Shown here: positions 8,887 to 17,155 of the stretch, piece after piece | Position numbering within the stretch: position 1 is the first letter of the stretch | How the letters are laid out: each line of letters starts with the position of its first letter | DNA from: Exilibacterium tricleocarpae | Lineage (GTDB): Bacteria; Pseudomonadota; Gammaproteobacteria; Pseudomonadales; Cellvibrionaceae | Assembly (NCBI RefSeq): GCF_007004655.1 | Contig: NZ_ML660099.1 | Span: 143,332-207,331, forward strand | Reading direction: 5' to 3' | Length of the DNA stretch: 64,000 bases | The notes under the pieces: generated by a model | What the model saw: only the letters and a program-made list of their open reading frames with translations | Told to the model about the DNA's origin: nothing | The model's database searches: none | Position numbers and translations under genes: made by a program

Positions 8887-9831
8887 CTAATCTTCTTTCG
8901 GAAAACTGCCTGGCAGTTTGATGTCAATCTCTTCCGAGGAGTTATCTGCCATATTATTTCGACTTATTCGCTGAAGAGCACCTTGAGCGACTAACATGCC
9001 GGTACTGAAAGTTGCGTCTGAAGCTTTGTCATATAGTTTATTTTTCGCCTTATCTTGCATTGAAGGCGGAGGAGCTTGCGACGTCAACATATCTTTAATC
9101 TCGGCCTCCTGCTCAGGTAATGTTGCAGGCATTAACGGGAGGTCATGAGTCTTTCTGTCCAGTTCAGGTGGTAAATCCGGGAGGCTGGGTAAATATGGGC
9201 CAGCGGCCCTCACGGCGCCATTCAGAAACATCCCGGCGGTGTCAACTGTGGTATGAAATGCCGCCAAGTCCCGTGTATCTCTCAATCTTTGCCGGTGTTC
9301 TTCCGGGGCTTTTCTAAGCTTTTCCAATGCATTTTGTGCTTGCTTTGAAAAACGCCTACCCTCACTGTTTTCCGGCTTAACTTCTTCGGCTTCATCCTTT
9401 TCGATGGGCAACGCACCGGGCATCGTAAGATCTGGAGTATCACTCGACAACGGATTTTTAATGGTTTCAACTCGGGCTATTTCATCACGCAAACCGCTTG
9501 CTATAAATGCTCCCCTCGCAGCTTGCGCGGCTATAGAAGGAACCGTTTTTTCCGCTATCGTATAAGCCGTGTCGGCTGTTGTGGAAGTTATATAATTGTC
9601 CGTTCTATTCTTAACGGTGCTGGCAGATTGCTTGAGATGCGTGCCGGCCTTTTCAATGCGCTGGCCGGTTCCGGCTACTGCGGACTTTAAACTTTTCCCA
9701 GCATTCTTTATTCTTCCCGGGTTAGCACGGCGATCTACCGCTTGCGTACTCTCTTTCTTACCACCGTTGTCTCTGCGGGGTAAAAGATGTGCCTTTTGTA
9801 AACCAGACGAAAGTGTAGTGCGAAAATCCAC
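8887..9831 (-). CDS. Uncharacterised 314-aa protein, AT-rich
   Basis: I do not recognise this protein. It starts with a basic, polar segment (about residues 1-75, rich in Lys, Arg, Ser and Thr), followed by alanine-rich helical stretches (AEKTVPSIAAQAARGAFIAS; DTAGMFLNGAVRAAGPYLP), a charged middle with coiled-coil character (QNALEKLRKAPEEHRQRLRD) and proline-rich linkers. No signal peptide is seen. The DNA is visibly AT-richer than its neighbours on both sides, pointing to recent acquisition. The layout could fit a secreted effector or a surface-associated protein, but this is speculation. Confidence 0.65.
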   Translation of the reverse strand: MDFRTTLSSGLQKAHLLPRRDNGGKKESTQAVDRRANPGRIKNAGKSLKSAVAGTGQRIEKAGTHLKQSASTVKNRTDNYITSTTADTAYTIAEKTVPSIAAQAARGAFIASGLRDEIARVETIKNPLSSDTPDLTMPGALPIEKDEAEEVKPENSEGRRFSKQAQNALEKLRKAPEEHRQRLRDTRDLAAFHTTVDTAGMFLNGAVRAAGPYLPSLPDLPPELDRKTHDLPLMPATLPEQEAEIKDMLTSQAPPPSMQDKAKNKLYDKASDATFSTGMLVAQGALQRISRNNMADNSSEEIDIKLPGSFPKED

Positions 9832-9923
9832 GACCGCAGCCTATAAAATCTGTGTATTTTAACAAGAGAATCCCTTCTTTATATTCCTAATAAGTAGCGC
9901 TATGGCCAGTTTAGTTCCAGGTA

Positions 9924-10952
9924 TCAGCGGCGATAGGCAATCTCGATAAAGCTCCGGGTATTCTCCGGTGTCAACCCGGGTTGGCCTCTATCGGCGCGGA
10001 TCAAAACGTGAGGGGTCGTGTAATAAGCTTCCATATGCGACAAAATGGCGAAGCCCGGCGGCATGCTTTCCATCAGTATATGTTCACCGCCCGGCAGCTC
10101 TTTGTATTCAAAGTTCGGCAGTTGTTGCCGGTAAAACGCCAGCACTTTCTCCACGGTGTCGGGTGAGGCAAAGGTGGCGGCCGGCAACTGTCCGGCCTGC
10201 CCCATAATGCTCGGGTCTAACGCGTGCATCATAATTTTGCTGTTGGCGTAAACCGGCAGCGTCACCTGGTCCTCGGTGCCCTGGCTGGCCCGGGACACCT
10301 TGGCCATCATCTCGGCGAGTTGTTGCTGCTGGCGATCCATTTTCGCCTCCGACAGCGCCATGATACGCCGGCGCTGCGCCGCGGACAGTTCGCCGCCACC
10401 GGCGGCGTCCATAATGGCATCCACTTCGCGGTCATACTCGTCACGGTTAAAGGCTGCCAATTCGTCTTCCAGTGCGTGTTGCTGTTGTTCGAGCTTGGCC
10501 AACTGCCGTTCGAGCACCGCCAGTTGGCGCTCGTCGGCGGCGCTCAGCTCGCCTTTTTCGGTGAGCGAGCGGTAGCTTCTGCGCAAGCTTCCGGCGTGCC
10601 GTTCCAACTTCTCAGCCTGCGCCATCAGCTTGTCTTCAGGACTCCTGCAAACCTCGACCTGGGTCTGGGTGCGATCCAGCGTGCGCAGCATATGCGGTTC
10701 GATACAGGCGCCGAAAGCCGTCATAAAATCCGTCGCCCGGCGAACTTCGCCGCTCGCGTAACAGGCGTCGACAGCGCCGCGGTAGCTGTCCAGAAACGTC
10801 TTCTTCGGCACATCGAGGCAGACAGCCGTTTCGTAGAAATCTTCATTTTGCTGTGCCATCTTCACCATCATATCGATAGCGGACCTGGGAGGAACTTCGG
10901 CAATAGCGGGCGCGACCAGCAACACGGCTGCGGCCACAAGGGTCGTTTTCAT
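9924..10952 (-). CDS. Uncharacterised exported coiled-coil protein
   Basis: A 342-aa protein with a classic Sec signal peptide (MKTTLVAAAVLLVAPAIAEV), so probably periplasmic. Residues about 125-175 are strongly coiled-coil (LAVLERQLAKLEQQQHALED), followed by a second charged helix. Three Cys residues in the N-terminal half (ETAVCLDVPKK, AVDACYASGE, FGACIEPHM) could form disulfides. The C-terminal ~120 residues look like a separate folded domain (LAFYRQQLPNFEYKELPGG). No family is recognised. It is followed on the same strand by the AT-rich gene 8887-9831 but separated from it by 92 bases, so co-transcription is possible but not shown. Confidence 0.75.
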   Translation of the reverse strand: MKTTLVAAAVLLVAPAIAEVPPRSAIDMMVKMAQQNEDFYETAVCLDVPKKTFLDSYRGAVDACYASGEVRRATDFMTAFGACIEPHMLRTLDRTQTQVEVCRSPEDKLMAQAEKLERHAGSLRRSYRSLTEKGELSAADERQLAVLERQLAKLEQQQHALEDELAAFNRDEYDREVDAIMDAAGGGELSAAQRRRIMALSEAKMDRQQQQLAEMMAKVSRASQGTEDQVTLPVYANSKIMMHALDPSIMGQAGQLPAATFASPDTVEKVLAFYRQQLPNFEYKELPGGEHILMESMPPGFAILSHMEAYYTTPHVLIRADRGQPGLTPENTRSFIEIAYRR

Positions 10953-11166
10953 GAGTGGTTACACCCTGGTATTACAAATAGGATTACAGCCGGTTCACCC
11001 GCTGAGGGGGAAAGCGATACATGCTGGCGCATTATATGAAAGGCAGCGCGGTGGCGATGTGAATCCTCTCACAGTCCAGAGTGACATCGCCTCAAGTCAC
11101 ACGATGCGCAGTCAGACCAGAATGGAGGCCGCCAAGCCACCCCCAACCGATGAAAGAAAAACCAAG

Positions 11167-12219
11167 CTACTGCTTGTCAACCCGCACATTCATTTTCCGG
11201 GCACGCCGTTTCCACAACCGGCGCGCAAGTTTCTGCATGTCCTCGGTTTTATCGCCCTCGTCGATAATCTCCAGCCCGAGCAGCGTCTCGAGCACATCCT
11301 CAAGTGTTAAAATCCCTTCCATACCGCCGTATTCATCCACCACCAGCATGATGTGGGCACGCCGCTTGAGAAACTCCTCGAAGGCCCGGGACAGGGAGAT
11401 GGAGGGAGAAACCGCATTTAACTCCCGGCGGTAATTTTTCACCTTGCCGGTGCCGTCGGTGTTGACGTGAGCCTCGAGCAAATCGCTGCGCAGCACAAAG
11501 CCGGTCACTTTTTCATGGTCACCGGCGTAAATGGGGACACGCGAAAAGCGCGCGTTGTTATAGTTGGTAAAGTAATCTGCAACAGTGGTGTCCTCCGGCA
11601 GCGAGAACACCACAGTGCGCGGCGTCATGACATCCTTGACCCGCGTTTCACGCAAGCGCAGCAGATTTTTCAGCATCTCCGATTCCCGCCGCGCCAGCTG
11701 GCCCTCATCGACACTGAGTTCCGCCATGGCGGCGAACTCGTGGCGGCTAAACCCTTTCAGGGTCGGCTCGTTGGCCAGTCCCTGGGTCAGCTTTTTGGAG
11801 AGCTTCACAAACGGGTACAACGCCAGGATCAAGTACTTGAGACCGTAGGCGGTAATCGGGGCCAACCTGCGCCAGTAATGGGCCCCCAGGGTTTTCGGGA
11901 TGATCTCGGAAAAAACCAGTATCAACAGCGTCAAGATCGCCGAGGTTATGCCCACGTAGCCACTGCCGAATACCACCGTGGACTGGGCCCCGACACCGGC
12001 AGCACCTACCGTATGGGCAATGGTGTTGAGGGTGAGAATCGCCGCCAGGGGACTGTGTACATCGTCTTTCAGGCGCCGCAGCAGCCGCCCGGAGGGCTTC
12101 TTGTTCTTCTCCAGCAGCGCGATATGAGGGGTAGTCACACTCAGCAGCACCGCCTCGGCAATGGAGCAGAGGAAGGAAAAACCAATGGCGACAAACAGGT
12201 AGGTAAAGAGCAGTACCAT
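11167..12219 (-). CDS. CNNM/CorC-family membrane protein with CBS domains
   Basis: A 350-aa inner-membrane protein of the DUF21-CBS family (HlyC/CorC/CNNM), whose members are linked to Mg2+/Co2+ export. The N-terminal DUF21 region (about residues 1-150) has three to four membrane segments and the conserved patterns SxAEAVLLSVT and EIIPKTLGA. Two CBS motifs follow (residues about 195-320: VKDVMTPRTVVF, FSRVPIYAG, MLVVDEYGGMEGILTLEDV). The usual C-terminal CorC_HlyC domain is missing; the protein ends in a basic tail (KLARRLWKRRARKMNVRV). The specific ion cannot be read from the sequence. Confidence 0.9.
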   Translation of the reverse strand: MVLLFTYLFVAIGFSFLCSIAEAVLLSVTTPHIALLEKNKKPSGRLLRRLKDDVHSPLAAILTLNTIAHTVGAAGVGAQSTVVFGSGYVGITSAILTLLILVFSEIIPKTLGAHYWRRLAPITAYGLKYLILALYPFVKLSKKLTQGLANEPTLKGFSRHEFAAMAELSVDEGQLARRESEMLKNLLRLRETRVKDVMTPRTVVFSLPEDTTVADYFTNYNNARFSRVPIYAGDHEKVTGFVLRSDLLEAHVNTDGTGKVKNYRRELNAVSPSISLSRAFEEFLKRRAHIMLVVDEYGGMEGILTLEDVLETLLGLEIIDEGDKTEDMQKLARRLWKRRARKMNVRVDKQ

Positions 12220-12582
12220 AGTGATAAATCAGAATGACCTCTTGGAAAGCCCTGCCCTTTATTATGCGTGGGTGCCTATTCAAGCAAATCCCAGCGCCAC
12301 TGTCACCACCCGAACCGGGAATTTCAGCCCGCCCATCGGTTCCGCCGCAGCGGCGCTGGCACGCCTTACTTCATTGCTGCCGGCGTGATAGTTTTGTGAT
12401 TATTAATTGACACCTGCGTGAAGTATTACCCTCCCCATGCTCCTAGTATTTATTCGGGTTGCAAAAAACGTTGCGAAAGCCCTTGCAAGAGCGCTTTAAA
12501 AAGCGCGCCGAAAGAGTCCGCTGCGATTTTCAGTTGCTTGCGCCCCCTAACGCCCGAGCCTTCCATAAGAGGATATACACCC
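12220..12582. other. Intergenic region between divergent genes
   Basis: This 363-base gap separates the CNNM gene (leftward) from the spondin-domain gene (rightward). It holds a TTGACA at 12408-12413 without a convincing -10 at the right distance, and a dyad GCGCTTTAAAAAGCGC at 12491-12506. A rightward frame extends to 12418 but its sequence is not protein-like before 12583. No other gene is seen. Confidence 0.5.
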
Positions 12583-13248
12583 ATGAAATCACGTTTTGTC
12601 TGGCCCCTTTTACTGATCTGCGGCCTGTTTGCCAGCCATGCCGCTGTGGCAACCGATATAGAATACGAAGTGACCATTACCAACTTGACCCGCGGCAATA
12701 ACTTCACCCCCATCCTGGTGGCCAGCCACCGCTCGGGCGTGGCGCTGTTCGAACTGGGCAGCCGGGCCGGTGCCGAGCTGGCGACGCTGGCCGAGGGCGG
12801 CGATACCGGTCCGCTCGATGCGCTGCTGAGCAGCAACCGGCGCGTGGCCGATACCAATACCTCGGAGGGCCTGTTGGCACCGGGAGCAACGGTCAGCATC
12901 AAGATCAAAGCCAGTCACTGGACCCGGCGCATCAGCCTGGCCTCGATGTTACTGCCCACTAACGATGCCTTCTTCGCCCTCAACGGCGTAGCCCTGCCGC
13001 GCGGCCGCCGGCAGGTGACTTACCTGGCGCCCGCCTACGACGCCGGCAGCGAAGCCAATGATGAACTGTGTTTCAATATCCCCGGCCCCACCTGCCAGGG
13101 TGAAGGTGCCTCACCCGGCGCCGGTGGGGAGGATTTTGTCCATATTCATGCGGGTATCCACGGCATCGGCGATCTGTCTCCGGCCGCTTACGACTGGCGC
13201 AACCCGGTGGCCCGGATCACTATCCGCCGGGTCTCTTCCTATTACTGA
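12583..13248 (+). CDS. Exported spondin-domain protein
   Basis: A 221-aa secreted or periplasmic protein. The Sec signal peptide is MKSRFVWPLLLICGLFASHAAVA. The mature part starts with YEVTITNLTRGNNFTPILVA, the pattern of bacterial spondin_N proteins, and contains LLAPGATVSIKIKAS and a late acidic/His-rich stretch (GGEDFVHIHAGIHGIGDL) that could bind calcium or another metal. Two Cys residues (CFNIPGPTC) may form a disulfide. I start at ATG 12583, which has AGAGGA upstream and puts the signal peptide at the N-terminus. The function of bacterial spondin-domain proteins is poorly known. Confidence 0.8.
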   Translation: MKSRFVWPLLLICGLFASHAAVATDIEYEVTITNLTRGNNFTPILVASHRSGVALFELGSRAGAELATLAEGGDTGPLDALLSSNRRVADTNTSEGLLAPGATVSIKIKASHWTRRISLASMLLPTNDAFFALNGVALPRGRRQVTYLAPAYDAGSEANDELCFNIPGPTCQGEGASPGAGGEDFVHIHAGIHGIGDLSPAAYDWRNPVARITIRRVSSYY

Positions 13249-13399
13249 TCAGTGAGCCGCGGTGCGTCTTAGCGAACCGCGGTGCTTGCTATGAGGTGCG
13301 CCGCTGTTACAAAGGCGCATTTCCGGTATTAGAGGTGCATGTATTGCTGCTACAGAGGTGCGTTGTTGTCACAGCGGTGCCTTGCTGTAACGGCCGGCG

Positions 13400-15517
13400 C
13401 TATCCGGCACTATCCGGCGCCGGCCGATCGCCTCCGAACAGTATTTCTATATCGGCATCCTCTTCGGTTATTTTTGCGTACCAGACCCGTGCCGCCCCCG
13501 CGGCCACCCAAATGCCGGAGAAGTGCAGCAGGTCCGGCAACTCGGCAAGCTCAGAGACCGCAGCCGTTGCCAGCCGGTACTGTTTTAGCACCGGCACCGC
13601 ACCCGCTCTGCGCTGCACATAATAAATAGCCTGCTCATCAACCTGCCAGTTGTTCCAATCCACCAGCGCCAGGGCGTCCACCACCAGCGTTTCCTTCGCG
13701 GCGTCACCCAGATCGGTTTTCCAGATACCCGGTACGCCGGCCTTGGTAAAGTAAAGCGTCTGCCCGTCGGCGGATAACTGTCCCACCTTGGCGCCGCCGC
13801 GGGTAATCTGCAGCAGCTCACCGGTCGAGAAGTTTTTGCGCCAGATTTGCCACTGCCCGCCGCGCTGCGAACCGAAGTACAAAGACTCACCCGCGGCGGA
13901 CCAAAACGGCGCAAAGCCGCTGTCAATACCGTACTCCGGTACCTGTCGCTGCCTGTCCACATCGTATACGCGCACGCCAAAGGCGCCGTTGACCGGCACT
14001 GTATAGGCGATCAAATCGCGGTTCGGCGACCAGCGCGGACGCATCACCCAGGGGCCGTTGCTGCGGGTCAACTGAAACAGTTCACCCGCCTGTTGCAACC
14101 ACAACTCGGCACTGCCGCTGCGATCGGACACAAACACCCGGCTGCCGCCGGGTGCGGACGGACGCGCATCCCAATTGACACTTTTATCACGCACGATGCC
14201 GGTAGCCGGCGCCGGCGCCGGCAACCGCAACTCGACTACCGCGCTGCGTTCGCGCCAGCGCTCCAGCACGATATTGCCGTCTGCACTGACATCCACAGCA
14301 TCACCGGCCACCAGCCCTTCGGGAATCAGTACCGGGCTGACCCCGGCGGTAGACTTATTCACGCCGGCCCGCCACAGTTGAAACGGCCCCAGGCGATTGG
14401 AGGTAAACACAATCGACCCGCCGTCCGGCGCCCAGGCCAGTCCGTGCACCTTGGTCAGGTCGCGGGTCACCCGCTGCCAGGGCCCGCGCCCCGCAGACGG
14501 CCCGATAAAAATATCCTCGACCCCGAGTTCGAACTGCACACTGACGGCAATACGCCCGCCATCCGGGGCAATGGCGAGATCGTCGACACCCTGGCCGACC
14601 GGCAACGACAGGTTCTCCACAGCCCCGTTCTCGAGGCTGATACGGCGCAGTCGGGCCGGCTCCAGCGCACCGGCGCCCGTCACCATCAACAGTTGCGTGC
14701 CATCGCCGCTCCAGACCAGGTCGTGCAGAACCCGGCCGCCACAATCGCCCACCAGGGTTTCGCGCCCGCCGATCACCGGCACCAGCCATAGCTCGCAGCC
14801 GCGCCCGTCGCTAACCCGGGCAAACGCAATGCGGGTCTGGTCAGGGGCAAAGACCGGTTGGTGATCATGACTGTCGCCGGCAGTCAGTCGCTGCAGACCG
14901 CGACCGTGCAGTTCGCGCACATAGATGGCCATGGCACCGCGGCGGCCGCTGGCATAGGTGAGCAGCGCACCGTCCGGGCTAAAGGACGGGTAGCGCTCCA
15001 GCAACTCGCTGACCACCAGTGTCCGGCGCTCATAGGCAGCAGCCGACGGCATCGCCGTCTGTGATGCCGGCCAGCGCAGCAGCGCCAATACCAGCACGGC
15101 GGCGAGTCCGAGGGCGGCCACCAGCCAATACCGGTGTTGATGCCAATTGGCAGCGGAAGCCCCGGCAGTGCTGTCAGCGCCGGTCAGTATATTGAGGCGA
15201 TAGCCGTTCTTGGCCAGAGTCTCTATCGCCACAGGGGCTTCGAGCTGTCGATCCAGCGCCTTGCGTAACAGGGAAATACAGCGTGTCACCGCATCGTCAG
15301 TCACCGGGCGCCCGGCCCACACCTGATCGATAAGCTCCTGCCGGCTCACCACTTCGCCGCAGCGCTGCCCCAGCAGCCGCAGCACCCTGGCAACCTTGGG
15401 CTCCAGGCGCACGCGCCGGTCGGCGTAGATAAGGGCGCTCTCACGCAACAGCAGCCGGCAGGGGCCAATCGAAACCTCGTCGTCCCGCGCATCGGGCATA
15501 TGTAAGACAGTTGTCAT
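13400..15517 (-). CDS. CadC/ToxR-like membrane regulator with TolB-type propeller
   Basis: A 705-aa one-component membrane regulator. Residues about 15-115 form an OmpR/CadC winged helix (VRLEPKVARVLRLLGQRCGE, VSRQELIDQVWAG, DDAVTRCISLLRKAL, ETLAKNGYRL). A single transmembrane segment follows (about 130-150, WLVAALGLAAVLVLALLRW). The remaining ~550 residues face the periplasm and carry WD40-like/TolB propeller repeats (FSPDGALLTYAS, APDQTRIAFARV, APDGGRIAVSV, WAPDGGSIVFTS, LSADGQTLYFTK). It is transcribed away from the PDZ-hydrolase gene from a 260-bp shared region, so that gene is its likely target. The signal sensed is unknown. Confidence 0.92.
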   Translation of the reverse strand: MTTVLHMPDARDDEVSIGPCRLLLRESALIYADRRVRLEPKVARVLRLLGQRCGEVVSRQELIDQVWAGRPVTDDAVTRCISLLRKALDRQLEAPVAIETLAKNGYRLNILTGADSTAGASAANWHQHRYWLVAALGLAAVLVLALLRWPASQTAMPSAAAYERRTLVVSELLERYPSFSPDGALLTYASGRRGAMAIYVRELHGRGLQRLTAGDSHDHQPVFAPDQTRIAFARVSDGRGCELWLVPVIGGRETLVGDCGGRVLHDLVWSGDGTQLLMVTGAGALEPARLRRISLENGAVENLSLPVGQGVDDLAIAPDGGRIAVSVQFELGVEDIFIGPSAGRGPWQRVTRDLTKVHGLAWAPDGGSIVFTSNRLGPFQLWRAGVNKSTAGVSPVLIPEGLVAGDAVDVSADGNIVLERWRERSAVVELRLPAPAPATGIVRDKSVNWDARPSAPGGSRVFVSDRSGSAELWLQQAGELFQLTRSNGPWVMRPRWSPNRDLIAYTVPVNGAFGVRVYDVDRQRQVPEYGIDSGFAPFWSAAGESLYFGSQRGGQWQIWRKNFSTGELLQITRGGAKVGQLSADGQTLYFTKAGVPGIWKTDLGDAAKETLVVDALALVDWNNWQVDEQAIYYVQRRAGAVPVLKQYRLATAAVSELAELPDLLHFSGIWVAAGAARVWYAKITEEDADIEILFGGDRPAPDSAG

Positions 15518-15775
15518 ACCGGCTCTCCCGCTTCACTGCCTGGCGGTTTGTAATTGGGGGTATTCTATACCAGCGCCCGGGTCCCCGCCCGCTCTCTGCC
15601 TTCAGGTCTCAACATCCTGCGCCGCCAACCAGTCCCTGGCATCCGGCCCCGGCGCTGTCTGCTCACTTTTACGTCAAAATACCGTCCCTCGGAAAAAAAT
15701 CAGCATTTCCTCAGTATCCGCAGGCCCGCAATCGCTAGGCTGGCCGCACCTGTTTTCCCACTGAGGACCCACACC

Positions 15776-17119
15776 ATGCAGTTACCCAGAGGTATAGCAA
15801 TCATCGCGCTGGCGCTGTGTCTCGGCAGTGCCGCCGAGGCCGCCAGCTTTATCGAGGGCGACCTCGCGCGCCGGGCCGAACTCGGCTTTCGCATCCGTAT
15901 TGCAGATGACCAGTTGCAGGTGGCACGCCTGCAGGAGGAATCGGCAGCGGCAGCGGCCGGGCTGCGCAACGGCGACGTCATCACCCGTATCGATAACCGC
16001 CGCCCCGGCTCGCTGCTGGACGCCCAGGCGCGGCTGCAGAAGCACAGAGGCGACGTCAACCTGAAGCTCAGGCTGAGCCGCGGGGGGCGCATGTTTGACG
16101 CCGGTTTTACCCCGCCGCCGCGACCCCTGGAGGCGATTCCCAATGTCGACAGCCACTACGGCGTGGTAACTACGGACGACGGCGCCAGACTTCGCTCAAT
16201 TGTGGCGGTGCCGGCCGGCAACCGCGACAAGCTGCCGGCGGTGTTTTTTGTGCAGTGGGTATCCTGCGGCTCCCTCGAATATGTGCCGCGCAATACCAGC
16301 CGCACCGTCTTCGAGCGGCTGGTACAGGATGCGGGCTGGGCGCTGATCCGCGTCGAGCGCAGTGCCAGCGGCGACAGCGAGGGCCCGGCCTGCCACCGGC
16401 TTGACTACGACACCGAACTGGCCCACTACCACCAGGCCTTCAAGCAAATGCTGTCGCACCCGCTGGTGGACGCGCGCAAGGTCGTCATTTACGGCTCGAG
16501 CCTGGGCGCGACCCTGGCGCCGCTGCTGGCCGAACGGCTGGCCGCAGAGAATATCCCGGTGGCCGGTGTGATGGTCAGCGGCGGCGGTGGCGTCACGTAT
16601 TTCGAGCGCATGCTGGCGTTTGAGCGGGCCTACCTCGAGCGCCGTCCCGAGGTAGACCCCGCCAGCATCCACAGCGAGCTGCTCGAGCGCAGCGTTTTCT
16701 ATACCGAATACCTGATCAAGGGCCGCCAGCCGGACCGCATTGCCGGCGATTCCAAAGCCATGGCAAGAGTCAGGGACAATATCCGCGGCCTGGGCCGGGA
16801 GGAACAATACGGCAGGCCCTTCAGTTGGCACCAGCAGGCGGCGCGGCATAACTTCCTGCGCGCCTGGCATCGAACCGAGGCGCCGGTGCTGGTGGTATTC
16901 AATGAATTTGATCAGTATGAGTCCCGCCACGGCCACAAGATGATCGTCGATATGATCAACCGCTGGCGGCCCGGCAGTGCCACTTATGTCGAACAGGAAA
17001 AGACCGGCCACAGCAACTGGCGCTTTGCCACCATCGAAGCGGCCTATGCGGACACCGAGGGGGTCGCCGCCCCGGAATTTATCGCCGCCCAGTATGTACA
17101 CTGGCTGAAGGGACGGTAG
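15776..17119 (+). CDS. Exported PDZ-domain alpha/beta hydrolase
   Basis: A 447-aa periplasmic or secreted enzyme. The signal peptide (MQLPRGIAIIALALCLGSAAEA) is followed by a PDZ domain (about residues 40-105: LGFRIRIADDQLQVARL, AAAAGLRNGDVITRIDNR) and an alpha/beta hydrolase domain. The nucleophile elbow is YGSSLGA near residue 240. An acidic residue (NEFDQYESRHG) and a late His (KTGHSNWRF) complete a plausible triad. The order PDZ then hydrolase is unusual; PDZ is more typical of periplasmic proteases. Start ATG 15776 is chosen over upstream in-frame starts because it puts the signal peptide first. The divergent neighbour is a membrane regulator whose periplasmic propeller could sense the same substrate or product. 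Confidence 0.85.
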   Translation: MQLPRGIAIIALALCLGSAAEAASFIEGDLARRAELGFRIRIADDQLQVARLQEESAAAAAGLRNGDVITRIDNRRPGSLLDAQARLQKHRGDVNLKLRLSRGGRMFDAGFTPPPRPLEAIPNVDSHYGVVTTDDGARLRSIVAVPAGNRDKLPAVFFVQWVSCGSLEYVPRNTSRTVFERLVQDAGWALIRVERSASGDSEGPACHRLDYDTELAHYHQAFKQMLSHPLVDARKVVIYGSSLGATLAPLLAERLAAENIPVAGVMVSGGGGVTYFERMLAFERAYLERRPEVDPASIHSELLERSVFYTEYLIKGRQPDRIAGDSKAMARVRDNIRGLGREEQYGRPFSWHQQAARHNFLRAWHRTEAPVLVVFNEFDQYESRHGHKMIVDMINRWRPGSATYVEQEKTGHSNWRFATIEAAYADTEGVAAPEFIAAQYVHWLKGR

Positions 17120-17155
17120 CTCACCCCGACCGCCGCTTGGCTGGTAGGAGACCGG

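Noticed and set aside
12418..12582. N-terminal extension of the spondin-domain protein
   Set aside because: ATG 12583 has AGAGGA upstream and begins a clean signal peptide; the extension would hide it.
15554..15775. N-terminal extension of the PDZ-hydrolase frame
   Set aside because: Residues before ATG 15776 are not protein-like and would bury the signal peptide.
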